Position numbers and translations under genes: made by a program. The notes beneath the pieces are model-generated. The model had not been told where the DNA came from. It saw nothing but the letters and a program-made list of their open reading frames with translations, and ran no database searches. A DNA stretch of 64,000 bases from JBFELU01 sp041572755 (lineage in GTDB: Bacteria; Actinomycetota; Acidimicrobiia; Spongiisociales; UBA11373), in the NCBI GenBank assembly GCA_041572755.1, contig JBFFRY010000006.1:34791-98790 (forward strand). The letters are read 5' to 3'. Shown here piece after piece: positions 48,698-60,055 of the stretch (position 1 is the stretch's first letter; every line of letters begins with the position of its first letter).

Positions 48698-48703
48698 TAA
48701 CGT
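48698..48703 (+). promoter_or_regulatory. Leaderless -10 element (TAACGT) for coaE
   Basis: TAACGT ends 6 bases before ATG 48710; no ribosome site. Confidence 0.5.
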
Positions 48704-48709
48704 CGGCCC

Positions 48710-49327
48710 ATGACCGTCAAGGTCCTGCTGTGCGGCGGCATCGGCTCCGGGAAGAGCACCGCGGCCGGCCTGCTGGCCGCCCGCGGGGCCCACGTCGTTT
48801 CCTCCGACGAAGCAGGCCACCGGGTCCTCGAGCCCGGGGCGGAAGCCCACATGGCGGTCGCTCGCCGGTGGCCCGAAGCGGTCGTCGATGGGCGCATCGA
48901 CCGCTCCATCCTGGCGCAGCTGGTCTTTGCGGATCCCGACTCCTTGTCCGAGCTGGAGGCAATGACCCATCCGGCGATCGGCCGGCTCATCGCCGAGGAG
49001 GTCGGCTCGGTATCGGCTTCGATGGTGATCGTCGAAGTGCCGGTGCTCGGCGACTTCCTCGGAGACGGCTGGATCAAGGTGGTGGTCGACGCCCCCGACC
49101 AGACTCGTGTCGGGCGGCTGAGAGAGCGGGGAATGGACCCGGTCGACATCGAACGCCGCATGGCCGCGCAACCTTCCAGGATGGATTGGGTCCGGGCCGC
49201 CGATCACGTCATCGACAACAGCGAGGATCTGGCTCAGCTCGAAGCGGAGTGCGGCCGGGTGTGGGATCTCCTGGTTCGACGCGAGAGCCCGGAGGGTGGG
49301 GAAGGCGCAGTCGCCCCGCCTGGGTAA
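48710..49327 (+). CDS. coaE: Dephospho-CoA kinase CoaE
   Basis: 205 residues. The P-loop is CGGIGSGKSTAAGLLA (residues 8-23), followed by the family block VVSSDEAGHRVLEPG and a lid segment (RLRERGMDPVDIERRMAAQ). It phosphorylates dephospho-CoA, the last step of CoA synthesis. The usual actinobacterial order rpsA-coaE-uvrB is kept except for the inserted TadZ-like gene. A TAACGT box gives it a leaderless start. Confidence 0.93.
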   Translation: MTVKVLLCGGIGSGKSTAAGLLAARGAHVVSSDEAGHRVLEPGAEAHMAVARRWPEAVVDGRIDRSILAQLVFADPDSLSELEAMTHPAIGRLIAEEVGSVSASMVIVEVPVLGDFLGDGWIKVVVDAPDQTRVGRLRERGMDPVDIERRMAAQPSRMDWVRAADHVIDNSEDLAQLEAECGRVWDLLVRRESPEGGEGAVAPPG

Positions 49328-49330
49328 CGT
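49325..49330 (+). promoter_or_regulatory. Leaderless -10 element (TAACGT) for uvrB
   Basis: TAACGT ends 7 bases before ATG 49338; its first bases overlap the coaE stop (TAA at 49325-49327). Confidence 0.5.
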
Positions 49331-49337
49331 GGCCCGG

Positions 49338-51350
49338 ATGCGTCCCTTCGCGGTGCAATCGGAGTTCGCCCCCGCCGGGGATCAGCCGACGGCCATCGAG
49401 AGTCTGGCGGCCGGAGTCGACCGGGGGGACCGCTTCCAGACGTTGCTCGGTATCACCGGTTCGGGAAAGTCGGCCACCGTGGCATGGCTGGTGGAGAAGG
49501 TGCAGCGACCGACCCTCGTGCTGGCTCCGAACAAGGCGCTGGCGGCCCAGCTGGCGAATGAGTTCCGCCAGTTCTTCCCCGGCAACCGTGTCGAGTACTT
49601 CGTGTCGTACTACGACTACTACCAGCCCGAGGCCTACATCCCACAGAGCGACACGTACATCGAGAAGGACGCCACGGTCAACGACGAGATCGACAGGCTG
49701 CGCCACTCGGCGACGGCCGCCCTCCTCACGAGGCGGGACGTGATCATCGTGGCTTCCGTGTCGGCGATCTACGGATTGGGATCGCCCGAGCAGTACGAGG
49801 GCCAGCTGCTCCGTCTGGTGCGGGGGGTGGAGTACCCGCTGGACGATGCCATCCGGCGGCTCGTCGACATCAACTACGAGCGCAACGAGGTGAACCTCAC
49901 CCGGGGAAGGTTCCGGCTGCGCGGTGACACCATGGAGGTGTTCCCTGCCTACGAGGAGACGGTGGCGCGGGTCGAGTACTTCGGTGACGAGGTGGATCGC
50001 ATCACGGAGATGAACCCCGTCACCGGCGAGGTGCTTCGGGAGATGAACGAACTCTGGGTGTATCCGGCCACGCATTACGTGGCCACTGCCGAGCGGATGG
50101 CGGGTGCCACGGAGACGATCGAGATCGAACTCGCCGAGCGGCTGGCCCGTCTCGAGGAGCAGGGCAAGCTGCTCGAAGCCCAGCGGCTTCGCATGCGCAC
50201 CGCCTACGACCTCGAGATGATCAGAGAGGTCGGCTACTGCAACGGCATCGAGAACTACAGCAGGCACATCGACGGTCGCCAACCCGGGGAAGCCCCGTAC
50301 ACCTTGCTCGACTACTTCCCGGCCGATTACCTCACCGTGATCGACGAGAGCCACGTCACCATTCCCCAGCTACACGGCCAGTACGAAGGGGATCGCAGCC
50401 GCAAGAAGGTGCTGATCGACCACGGTTTCCGACTGCCTTCGGCGGCCGACAACCGGCCCCTCCGTTTCGACGAATGGCTGGAGCGGGCCAACCAGGTGGT
50501 GTTCCTCTCGGCGACGCCATCGAAATGGGAGATGGAGCACTCGACCCAGGTGGTGGAGCAGATCATCCGACCCACCGGCCTGGTCGACCCGGAGGTCGTC
50601 GTCAAGCCGACCCGGGGCCAGATCGACGATCTCCTCGAGGAGATTCGCGGGCGGGCGGTCGCCGATCAGCGGGTGCTGGTCACCACGCTCACCAAGAAGA
50701 TGGCCGAAGACCTCACGGACTACCTGCTCGAGATGGGGGTCAGGGCCCGCTACCTGCATTCGGAGATCGACACGCTGGAGCGGGTGCAGATCCTCCGTGA
50801 TCTCCGGCTCGGCGACTTCGACGTGCTGGTCGGGATCAACCTCCTCCGCGAGGGGCTCGACCTTCCCGAGGTGGGTCTGGTGGCGATCCTGGATGCCGAC
50901 AAGGAGGGTTTCCTCCGCTCGGAGACTTCGCTGATCCAGACCATCGGGAGGGCGGCTCGCAACGTCGACGGCCAGGTGGTCATGTATGCGGACAACGTCA
51001 CCGATTCGATGCGCCGGGCCATCAGCGAGACGAATCGGCGCCGAGCCCGCCAGGTCGACTTCAACGAGGAGCACGGCATCGACCCCCAGACGATCCGCAA
51101 GAAGGTGACCGACATCCTGGAGCTCGTGCAGAGCCCCGATGCCCCCGGTGTGGAGCGGCGGCGTCGCGAGGTCACCGACCGCAAGCCGCTCGACCTGCCC
51201 GCCGACGATCTGGGTCGCTTGATCCAGAGTCTGGAGGAGGAGATGCGCGAAGCGGCCCGGGAGTTGCGATTCGAGTACGCCGCCCGCCTGCGCGACGAGA
51301 TCAACGATCTTCGCCGGGAGCTACGGGAGATGGTGGAGGCGGCCGGGTGA
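49338..51350 (+). CDS. uvrB: UvrABC excision nuclease subunit B (UvrB)
   Basis: 670 residues. Superfamily 2 helicase motifs: GITGSGKSATVAW (Walker A), VIDESHVT (DExH-like), and the beta-hairpin region YYDYYQPEAYIPQSDTYIEKD that inserts at DNA damage; the second helicase domain has LLREGLDLPEVGLV and QTIGRAARN; a UVR motif (LEEEMREAARELRFEYAARLRDEI) near 630-665 binds UvrC. ATG 49338 fits the family start and the leaderless box. It acts with uvrA and uvrC in this window for nucleotide excision repair. Confidence 0.97.
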   Translation: MRPFAVQSEFAPAGDQPTAIESLAAGVDRGDRFQTLLGITGSGKSATVAWLVEKVQRPTLVLAPNKALAAQLANEFRQFFPGNRVEYFVSYYDYYQPEAYIPQSDTYIEKDATVNDEIDRLRHSATAALLTRRDVIIVASVSAIYGLGSPEQYEGQLLRLVRGVEYPLDDAIRRLVDINYERNEVNLTRGRFRLRGDTMEVFPAYEETVARVEYFGDEVDRITEMNPVTGEVLREMNELWVYPATHYVATAERMAGATETIEIELAERLARLEEQGKLLEAQRLRMRTAYDLEMIREVGYCNGIENYSRHIDGRQPGEAPYTLLDYFPADYLTVIDESHVTIPQLHGQYEGDRSRKKVLIDHGFRLPSAADNRPLRFDEWLERANQVVFLSATPSKWEMEHSTQVVEQIIRPTGLVDPEVVVKPTRGQIDDLLEEIRGRAVADQRVLVTTLTKKMAEDLTDYLLEMGVRARYLHSEIDTLERVQILRDLRLGDFDVLVGINLLREGLDLPEVGLVAILDADKEGFLRSETSLIQTIGRAARNVDGQVVMYADNVTDSMRRAISETNRRRARQVDFNEEHGIDPQTIRKKVTDILELVQSPDAPGVERRRREVTDRKPLDLPADDLGRLIQSLEEEMREAARELRFEYAARLRDEINDLRRELREMVEAAG

Positions 51351-51375
51351 GAGGGGCGGGCCGGGGCCGCCGCTT

Positions 51376-51549
51376 CTAGTCGGCGGTCTCCTCGTCCTCT
51401 TCCTCCGAGGCTTCCCGCAGCCCTTTGCGGAGTTCGCGCGCCGATTTGCCGAGTGAGCGGGCGAGTTCCGGCAGCTTCTTTGCCCCGAAGAGGAACACAA
51501 GAACCACCACGATGATGATGATCTCGCCGGGCCCGATCTGCCGAAACAT
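51376..51549 (-). CDS. tatA: Sec-independent translocase protein TatA
   Basis: 57 residues, below usual ORF cut-offs. On the minus strand ATG 51549 opens MFRQIGPGEIIIIVVVLVFL, a short N-terminus and one transmembrane helix; then FGAKKLPELARSLGKSAREL, the TatA hinge (FGxKxLP) and amphipathic helix, and an acidic tail EEEDEETAD. TatA forms the protein-conducting part of the Tat pathway. It lies between uvrB and uvrA on the opposite strand, without tatC nearby. A TACACT box ends 6 bases before the ATG, a leaderless start. Confidence 0.9.
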   Translation of the reverse strand: MFRQIGPGEIIIIVVVLVFLFGAKKLPELARSLGKSARELRKGLREASEEEDEETAD

Positions 51550-51555
51550 GGTCAG

Positions 51556-51561
51556 AGTGTA
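51556..51561 (-). promoter_or_regulatory. Leaderless -10 element (TACACT) for tatA
   Basis: TACACT on the minus strand ends 6 bases before ATG 51549. Confidence 0.5.
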
Positions 51562-51623
51562 GGCGGTCTCACGGTTTCGCCGTGGCGAACGACACGGCTG
51601 AAATTCAGGATCGGCCGATCACT

Positions 51624-51629
51624 ATGATG
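51624..51629 (+). promoter_or_regulatory. -10 element (TATGAT) for uvrA
   Basis: TATGAT matches 5/6 of TATAAT, the best -10 in the window. A ~20-base leader carries a GAGGG ribosome site before GTG 51656. No LexA box was recognised. Confidence 0.5.
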
Positions 51630-51655
51630 CGCCACCCCAGCGGTGAGGGCCGGCG

Positions 51656-54477
<2,822 letters not shown>

Positions 54478-54481
<4 letters not shown>

Positions 54482-55173
54482 CCTGGGGCGAAGACCTCGC
54501 CGGCTGGTGGGTCGAGGAGATCGAAGCCGATCCGGTCTACCGGGACACCATCGTGCCGATGATCCGGACGCTGGTCGGTGAGATCCCAGGGCAACATTGG
54601 CTCGATCTGGGTTGTGGCCAGGGCCGAATCATGCAGGAGTTGGCCGGGCTCGGTGCCCGGCCGGTCGGTTGTGACGTCTCGCCGGCCCTGGCCCGCCTGG
54701 CCCGGCGGCAGGGTCCGGTGGTGTTGGGCCGCCTCCCCGATCTGGGGTGGCTCCGTGACGCGTCGATCGACGGTGCCGTGGCGGTCCTCGTCCTGGAGCA
54801 CGTCGATGACGCCGAGCGGTTCTTCGCGGAGAGCGCCCGGGTGGTGAGACCCGGCGGGACCCTGGCGCTCGTCGCCAACCACCCGATCTTCACCGCCCCG
54901 GGATCGGTTCCGATCGTGGACGTCACAGACGGTGAGGTGCTGTGGCGCTGGGGCCCCTACCTGGAGGTCGGTTCGTCTCAGGAACCCGCCGGGGGCCGCT
55001 CCCTCACCTTCCACCACAGACCGTTGGGGGAGCTCCTCACGATCGCCGCCGGAAGGCTGTGGCGGCTGGAACGGCTCACCGAGGTGGGGCTGGGTCGGAT
55101 CGGAGAAGAGGAGCTCCCCGGGGAGCAAGGGCAGATCCCCCGCCTTCTCGGGGCCCGGTGGGTCCGCGAGTGA
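54478..55173 (+). CDS. Class I SAM-dependent methyltransferase of unknown substrate
   Basis: 231 residues. Motif I WLDLGCGQGRIMQELAGLGARPVGCDVS and the post-I acidic strand, then VLVLEHVDDAERFFAESARVVRPGGTLALVANHP identify a Methyltransf_11-type fold. The C-terminal 80 residues have no obvious substrate-specific motif. GTGA overlap couples it to uvrA, so it belongs to the repair transcript, but a DNA-repair role is only suggested by position. uvrC follows after 32 bases. Confidence 0.85.
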
Positions 55174-55189
55174 TCGGGGGTCCCCCCGA

Positions 55190-55195
55190 TACACT
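55190..55195 (+). promoter_or_regulatory. Candidate -10 element (TACACT) for uvrC
   Basis: TACACT ends 10 bases before ATG 55206; a GGAG within the gap could also act as a ribosome site for read-through transcripts. Confidence 0.35.
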
Positions 55196-55205
55196 CGGAG
55201 CGGCC

Positions 55206-57050
55206 ATGCTGCGTCGTCCCGCCCCCTCCGAGATCCCCGACGCCGCCGGCGCCTACCTCTTTCGCGATCGCCACGGTGCGGTGCTCTACGTGGGGAAAGC
55301 GAAGTCGTTGCGGAAGCGAGTGCCCAACTACTTCGCCGCCGACCTCCCACCGCGCACCAAGGCAATGACGGAGGCGGCCGCATCGGTCGAGTGGATAGTG
55401 ACCGACAACGAGATCGAGGCGATCCACCTCGAGTACACCCTCATTCAGAGACATCAGCCCCGTTTCAACATCCGGTTGCGCGACGACAAGAGCTATCCGT
55501 ATCTCGCCATCACCAGGGGCGAGGAGTGGCCACGAGCAACGGTGATGCGCGGCAAGCGACGCAAGGGGACCCAGTACTTCGGGCCGTACGCCCATGCTTA
55601 CGCCATCCGCCAGACCCTCGACCTGCTGTTGAGGACCTTCCCGGTTCGGACCTGCAGCAACGCCAAGATGAAGCGCCACGCCGCCCAGGAGCGGCCCTGC
55701 CTGCTGTTCCACATCGAGCGATGCTCGGGGCCCTGCGTCGGCGAAGTCGACGCCGACACCTACCGCGATCACGTCGATGGGCTCGCCGAATTCCTCTCCG
55801 GGGAAGGTGACCCTGTGCTGGATCGGCTCGAGCACCAGATGCACGGCGCCGCCGATCGCCTGGATTTCGAGCGGGCTGCCCGACTGCGGGATCAGATGGC
55901 CTCGATCACCAAGGCGCTGGCCCGGCAGGAGGTGGCGTCCGATCGGGGGGATGATTTCGATCTGTTCGCTTTCACCGACGATGACCTGGAGGCGGCTCTC
56001 GTGGTGCTCACGGTGCGCAAGGGGCGGGTCACCGGTCGCATCGCCACCGTGGTCGACAAGGTCGAGGAGGTGACGGCTGCCCAGCTCATGGGGCGCATGC
56101 TGAGCCAGACGTATGGTGCGGCGCGCCCGCCCGCCGAGGTGCTCATGCAGGAGCTCCCCGACGAGCCCGAGCTGTGGCGGGCGTGGCTCGCCGACCGGCG
56201 GGAGGCGGGGGTGTCGCTGCGGATCCCCCGGCGGGGTTCCAAGAAGCGCCTCCTGGAGACCGCTCAGGCAAACGCCCTGGACACCTTTGCCCGGCACCGT
56301 CTCCGGCGACACAGCGACCACAACGCCAGAGCGCGCGCTCTGCGGAGCCTGCAAGACGCTCTGGACCTGCCGGAACCGCCGCTGCGCATCGAGGCGTTCG
56401 ACATCTCGACGATCCAGGGCAGGGACACGGTCGGCTCGATGGTCGTCATGGAGGACGGTCTGCCGCGCCGCGGGGACTATCGACGTTTCAAGGTCAGGGA
56501 GCTGGATGGCCAGGACGACTTCGCCGCGATGGAGGAGGTGATCCGCCGCCGTCTGCTGGCGTACCTGGAGGACCGGGACAAGCCGGCGCCCGAGAAGGGC
56601 AAGTTCGCCTATCCGCCGTCGCTTCTGCTCGTCGACGGTGGCGTGGGGCAGGTGTCGCGGGCCGTCGGGGTGGTGGATGAGCTCGGTCTCGATATCCCGG
56701 TGGCCGGTCTCGCCAAGCGGATGGAGGAGGTGTATCTTCCCGGCCGGCCGGAGCCCCTTCGGATCGGGCGCGGCGAGGACGCGCTGTATCTCCTGCAGCG
56801 GCTCCGCGATGAGGCCCATCGGTTCGCGGTGACCTACCACCGATCGCTGCGGGGACGCCGTATGGTGGATTCCGTACTGGATGCGGTTCCCGGGATCGGA
56901 CCGGCACGAAAGAAGGCTCTGTTGAGGCGCTTCGGCTCCCTGAAGAAGATCCGTGAGGCGGCTCGCGAGGATCTCGCGGAGGTCCTCCCGTCGGCGGTGG
57001 CCGACGGCCTCTACGGGGCGCTCCACGATGAGGGGGCCGGGGGTGATTGA
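55206..57050 (+). CDS. uvrC: UvrABC excision nuclease subunit C (UvrC)
   Basis: 614 residues. N-terminal GIY-YIG nuclease (GAYLFRDRHGAVLYVGKAKSLRKRV) makes the 3' incision; a UVR motif (LEHQMHGAADRLDFERAARLRDQM) near 200-225 binds UvrB; the RNase H-like 5' nuclease domain has IEAFDISTIQGRDTVGSMVV and LLLVDGGVGQVSRAV; two HhH motifs end the protein (VPGIGPARKKALLRRFGSLKKI). It completes the UvrABC set in the window. It starts the conserved uvrC-rapZ-yvcK block. Confidence 0.96.
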   Translation: MLRRPAPSEIPDAAGAYLFRDRHGAVLYVGKAKSLRKRVPNYFAADLPPRTKAMTEAAASVEWIVTDNEIEAIHLEYTLIQRHQPRFNIRLRDDKSYPYLAITRGEEWPRATVMRGKRRKGTQYFGPYAHAYAIRQTLDLLLRTFPVRTCSNAKMKRHAAQERPCLLFHIERCSGPCVGEVDADTYRDHVDGLAEFLSGEGDPVLDRLEHQMHGAADRLDFERAARLRDQMASITKALARQEVASDRGDDFDLFAFTDDDLEAALVVLTVRKGRVTGRIATVVDKVEEVTAAQLMGRMLSQTYGAARPPAEVLMQELPDEPELWRAWLADRREAGVSLRIPRRGSKKRLLETAQANALDTFARHRLRRHSDHNARARALRSLQDALDLPEPPLRIEAFDISTIQGRDTVGSMVVMEDGLPRRGDYRRFKVRELDGQDDFAAMEEVIRRRLLAYLEDRDKPAPEKGKFAYPPSLLLVDGGVGQVSRAVGVVDELGLDIPVAGLAKRMEEVYLPGRPEPLRIGRGEDALYLLQRLRDEAHRFAVTYHRSLRGRRMVDSVLDAVPGIGPARKKALLRRFGSLKKIREAAREDLAEVLPSAVADGLYGALHDEGAGGD

Positions 57051-57906
57051 TCGCCCGCATCTGGTTGTGATCACCGGCATGTCGGGGGCCGGTCGCTCGA
57101 CGGCGGCCAAGGCGCTGGAGGACATCGGGTACTTCGTCGTGGACAACCTGCCCGCTCCACTGATATCCGGCGTCGTCGATCACGCCGACCTGCAGCAGAG
57201 CCGGCGGGGACGGCTGGCGGTGATCGTCGACACTCGGGGAGGACTTTCGTTCGTGGACCTGGAACGGGTACTGCTGTCTCTGGCTCGCAATGCGGTGCCG
57301 ACGACGCTGCTGTTCCTGGAGGCCGGTGACGACGTGCTGTTGAGCCGTTTCAACGAGAGCCGGCGACCGCATCCGGTGGAGGCGCCTTCGGTGGCCGAGT
57401 CGATCGCCCTGGAGCGCGAGGCGCTTCAGGGGCTTCGCGACAGGGCCGACGTCGTGGTCGACTCGAGTGGACGAACGGTGCACGACCTGCGCGAGCAGGT
57501 GCAGGAAGCTTTCGCCGGAGTGACTCCACGCCGCTCGATGCGGGTGGCGGTGACCTCCTTCGGTTTCAAGCACGGTGTTCCGCCCAACGTCGACCTGGTC
57601 TTCGACGTGCGCTTCTTGCCCAATCCCCACTGGAGCGCGGAGCTCCGTCCTCTCACCGGTCGCGACGAGGCCGTCCGCGAGTTCGTCTTCTCCCACGATG
57701 ACGCCGTGGAGTTCGTCGCCCGGATCGAGGATCTCCTCGCCTTCCTCCTTCCCCGGTATGAAGCGGAGGGCAAGGCCTATCTGACGGTCGCCGTGGGATG
57801 CACCGGCGGGCGTCATCGCTCCGTTGCCGTGGTGGAACGCCTCGGAGAGTGGATTCGCAGCCGGGACCTGCCGGTGACGGTCAACCATCGAGACATCGAT
57901 CGATGA
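57043..57906 (+). CDS. rapZ: RapZ/YvcJ-family nucleotide-binding protein
   Basis: 287 residues. The P-loop is VITGMSGAGRSTAAKALEDIGYFVVDNLP, with arginine where proteobacterial RapZ has lysine, a form usual in actinobacteria. The C-terminal domain has SFGFKHGVPPNVDLVFDVRFLPNP and VGCTGGRHRSVAVVERL. In E. coli RapZ steers sRNA GlmZ to RNase E and senses GlcN6P; in Gram-positives the role is less clear. GTG 57043 follows AGGGGG at good spacing and overlaps the uvrC end by 8 bases; ATG 57028 is an alternative. Its stop overlaps yvcK. Confidence 0.93.
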   Translation: MIDRPHLVVITGMSGAGRSTAAKALEDIGYFVVDNLPAPLISGVVDHADLQQSRRGRLAVIVDTRGGLSFVDLERVLLSLARNAVPTTLLFLEAGDDVLLSRFNESRRPHPVEAPSVAESIALEREALQGLRDRADVVVDSSGRTVHDLREQVQEAFAGVTPRRSMRVAVTSFGFKHGVPPNVDLVFDVRFLPNPHWSAELRPLTGRDEAVREFVFSHDDAVEFVARIEDLLAFLLPRYEAEGKAYLTVAVGCTGGRHRSVAVVERLGEWIRSRDLPVTVNHRDIDR

Positions 57907-58868
57907 CGAACCCCTTGGCGGAGTCGCTCCTCGAAGAGATCGACATCGACATGGAGGGGGTTGCCGTGGTCGCCCTGGGAGGCGGCCACGGACTGGCTCA
58001 GGCCCTCCTGGCCGCCCAGGAGTATGCCGGCACGATCACCGCGGTGGTGAGCGTGGCCGACGACGGGGGTTCCTCGGGGCGGTTGGCACCGGTGTTCGGC
58101 ATTCCCCCACCCGGGGACATCCGTCGCGCCCTGCTCGCCTTGAGCCCCGAGGCGTCGGTGTGGAAGGAGCTCTTCGAGCGCCGCTTCGAGGAGGGCGACG
58201 TGGCGGGCCACTCGCTGGGGAACCTGATGCTCCTCGCATTGACGGAGTCCTCCGGGAGCTTCGTCGATGCACTGCACACCGCCGGGCGCCTTCTCCGTGC
58301 CCGGGGAGCGGTGCTCCCGGCAACGGAGGAGCGGCTGACGCTCGAAGCGGTGATCGACGGGCAGGTCGTCACAGGCCAGGTGGCGGTGGCGCAGACTCGA
58401 GGCAAGCTGACCGATCTGCGAGTGTCCCCGGCCGAGGCGCCGGCCACCCCGGCCGCGGTGCGGGCGATTCGAGCGGCCGATCAGATCGTCCTCGGCCCCG
58501 GCAGCCTCTTCACCTCGATTGCCGCCTGCCTGCAACCGGAGGGCATCGTGTCGGCCATCGAGGCGAGCGGGGCCAAGGTGGTCTATGTGTGCAATCTGAC
58601 CACGCAGGATGCCGAGACGCTCGGGATGGGGGCCGCCGATCACGTGCGTGAACTCATGCAGCACACCGGGCTCGGGCCCCCCGATGTCGTCGTCGTTCAG
58701 GAGGGAGCGTTCCCCATACCCGAGGCGGTCACAGCTCTGGCGATCGACGACGAGGAGCTGTCCTCCCTGGGGGTCACCACCGAGCGGGCCGATCTCGCCG
58801 ATCCCGAGGCGGAGTGGCCGCAGCACCACCCGGCTCGTCTGGGGGCCGTGCTGCGGCGGCTAGCGTGA
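57903..58868 (+). CDS. yvcK: YvcK/CofD-like gluconeogenesis factor
   Basis: 321 residues with VVALGGGHGLAQALLAAQEYAGTITAVVSVADDGGSSGRLAPVFGIPPPGDIRRAL, the family N-terminus, then GHSLGNLMLLAL and VLGPGSLFTSIAACL. YvcK binds UDP-sugars and controls carbon flow between gluconeogenesis and cell wall synthesis in Gram-positives. The gene is ATGA-coupled to rapZ. The usual next gene, whiA, is absent; pgk follows instead with a GTGA overlap. Confidence 0.93.
   Translation: MTNPLAESLLEEIDIDMEGVAVVALGGGHGLAQALLAAQEYAGTITAVVSVADDGGSSGRLAPVFGIPPPGDIRRALLALSPEASVWKELFERRFEEGDVAGHSLGNLMLLALTESSGSFVDALHTAGRLLRARGAVLPATEERLTLEAVIDGQVVTGQVAVAQTRGKLTDLRVSPAEAPATPAAVRAIRAADQIVLGPGSLFTSIAACLQPEGIVSAIEASGAKVVYVCNLTTQDAETLGMGAADHVRELMQHTGLGPPDVVVVQEGAFPIPEAVTALAIDDEELSSLGVTTERADLADPEAEWPQHHPARLGAVLRRLA
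58861..58866 (+). promoter_or_regulatory. Candidate internal leaderless -10 element (TAGCGT) for pgk
   Basis: TAGCGT spans the end of yvcK and ends 7 bases before an in-frame GTG at 58874, three codons inside pgk. Confidence 0.35.
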
Positions 58869-60055
58869 GCCTCGTGCTGCCGTCCATCTCAGATCTGCAG
58901 GTCGAGGACGCTCGCGTGCTGGTTCGTGCCGACCTCAACGTCCCGCTCGACGGCAACGTGGTCGCCGACGACTACCGGATCCGGGCCAGTCTCCCCACGC
59001 TCCATGAGCTGCGGGGAAGGGGTGCGGTCGTGGTGGTATGCAGCCACCTCGGCCGTCCGAGAGGGGCGGATCCGGCCCTTTCCATGGCGCCGGTCGCCGC
59101 CAGACTCGGGGAGCTGGGGGGCTTCCCGGTGACGCTGGCGGAAGATGTCATCGGCCCGGCGGCGCAGCGGGCCGTTGCCGAAGCGGAACCCGGCGACGTG
59201 GTGATGCTGGAGAACACCCGGTTCGAGGCCGGGGAGCCGGTCAACGACCCCGCCGTCGCCGAGGGGCTCGCTCGGCTGGCCGACCGGTTCGTCCTCGATG
59301 CGTTTGGATCGGCGCACCGGGCTCACGCATCGACCGTGGGCGTCGCCGACCGACTGCCGTCGGCGGCCGGACGATTGCTCGAGGCCGAGGTGCACGCTCT
59401 CCGGCGATTGTTGGAGGATCCCGATCGTCCCTTCGTCGTGGTGCTCGGTGGGGCCAAGGTGTCCGACAAGCTAGGGGTCATGCGGGCTCTCCTTCCCAAG
59501 GTGGACGTCATGCTCGTGGGCGGTGCCATGTGTTTCACCCTGTTGGCGGCCGACGGATACGAGGTGGGAAGGTCAAAGGTGGAGGGCGCAATGATCGACG
59601 ACGTCCGAGCGGTGCTGGATTCACCCGACGGCGGCAGGGTGGCGCTCCCGTCCGACATCGTGGTCGGCAGCGAGTTCGCCCCCGATACCCCCCACCGAGT
59701 GGTGGCCGCCCACGACATGCCCGACGACGGGGTCGGTCTCGACATCGGTCCGGTCACGGTGGAGCGGTTCTCGGGGATCCTCTCCGAGGCCGGGACGATC
59801 TTCTGGAATGGGCCGATGGGGGTCTGGGAGTGGAGCGACTTCGCGGCGGGGACCGAGGCGGTGGCCGCCGCGGTCGTCGGATGTTCCGGCTACACGGTGG
59901 CCGGAGGGGGGGACAGCGTGGCCGCGTTGCGGGCCTTCGGCCTCGATGAGGGAGTGGATCATCTCTCGACCGGGGGAGGAGCGGGGCTGGAGTATCTGGA
60001 GAAGGGGACGCTGCCAGGATTGACGGCGCTGGAGAGGTGGACCGATGGCACGTAA
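58865..60055 (+). CDS. pgk: Phosphoglycerate kinase
   Basis: 396 residues. Substrate and hinge motifs: VLVRADLNVPLDG, CSHLGRPRG, LENTRFEAGE, DAFGSAHRAHAST, GGAKVSDKLGVM, NGPMGVWE and the nucleotide-site GGGDSVAAL. The Ala of the usual AGGGDT block is kept (VAGGGDS). It makes ATP from 1,3-bisphosphoglycerate. GTG 58865 overlaps the yvcK stop; GTG 58874 is supported by a leaderless box. The gap gene usually before pgk is absent. Confidence 0.95.
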   Translation: MSLVLPSISDLQVEDARVLVRADLNVPLDGNVVADDYRIRASLPTLHELRGRGAVVVVCSHLGRPRGADPALSMAPVAARLGELGGFPVTLAEDVIGPAAQRAVAEAEPGDVVMLENTRFEAGEPVNDPAVAEGLARLADRFVLDAFGSAHRAHASTVGVADRLPSAAGRLLEAEVHALRRLLEDPDRPFVVVLGGAKVSDKLGVMRALLPKVDVMLVGGAMCFTLLAADGYEVGRSKVEGAMIDDVRAVLDSPDGGRVALPSDIVVGSEFAPDTPHRVVAAHDMPDDGVGLDIGPVTVERFSGILSEAGTIFWNGPMGVWEWSDFAAGTEAVAAAVVGCSGYTVAGGGDSVAALRAFGLDEGVDHLSTGGGAGLEYLEKGTLPGLTALERWTDGT

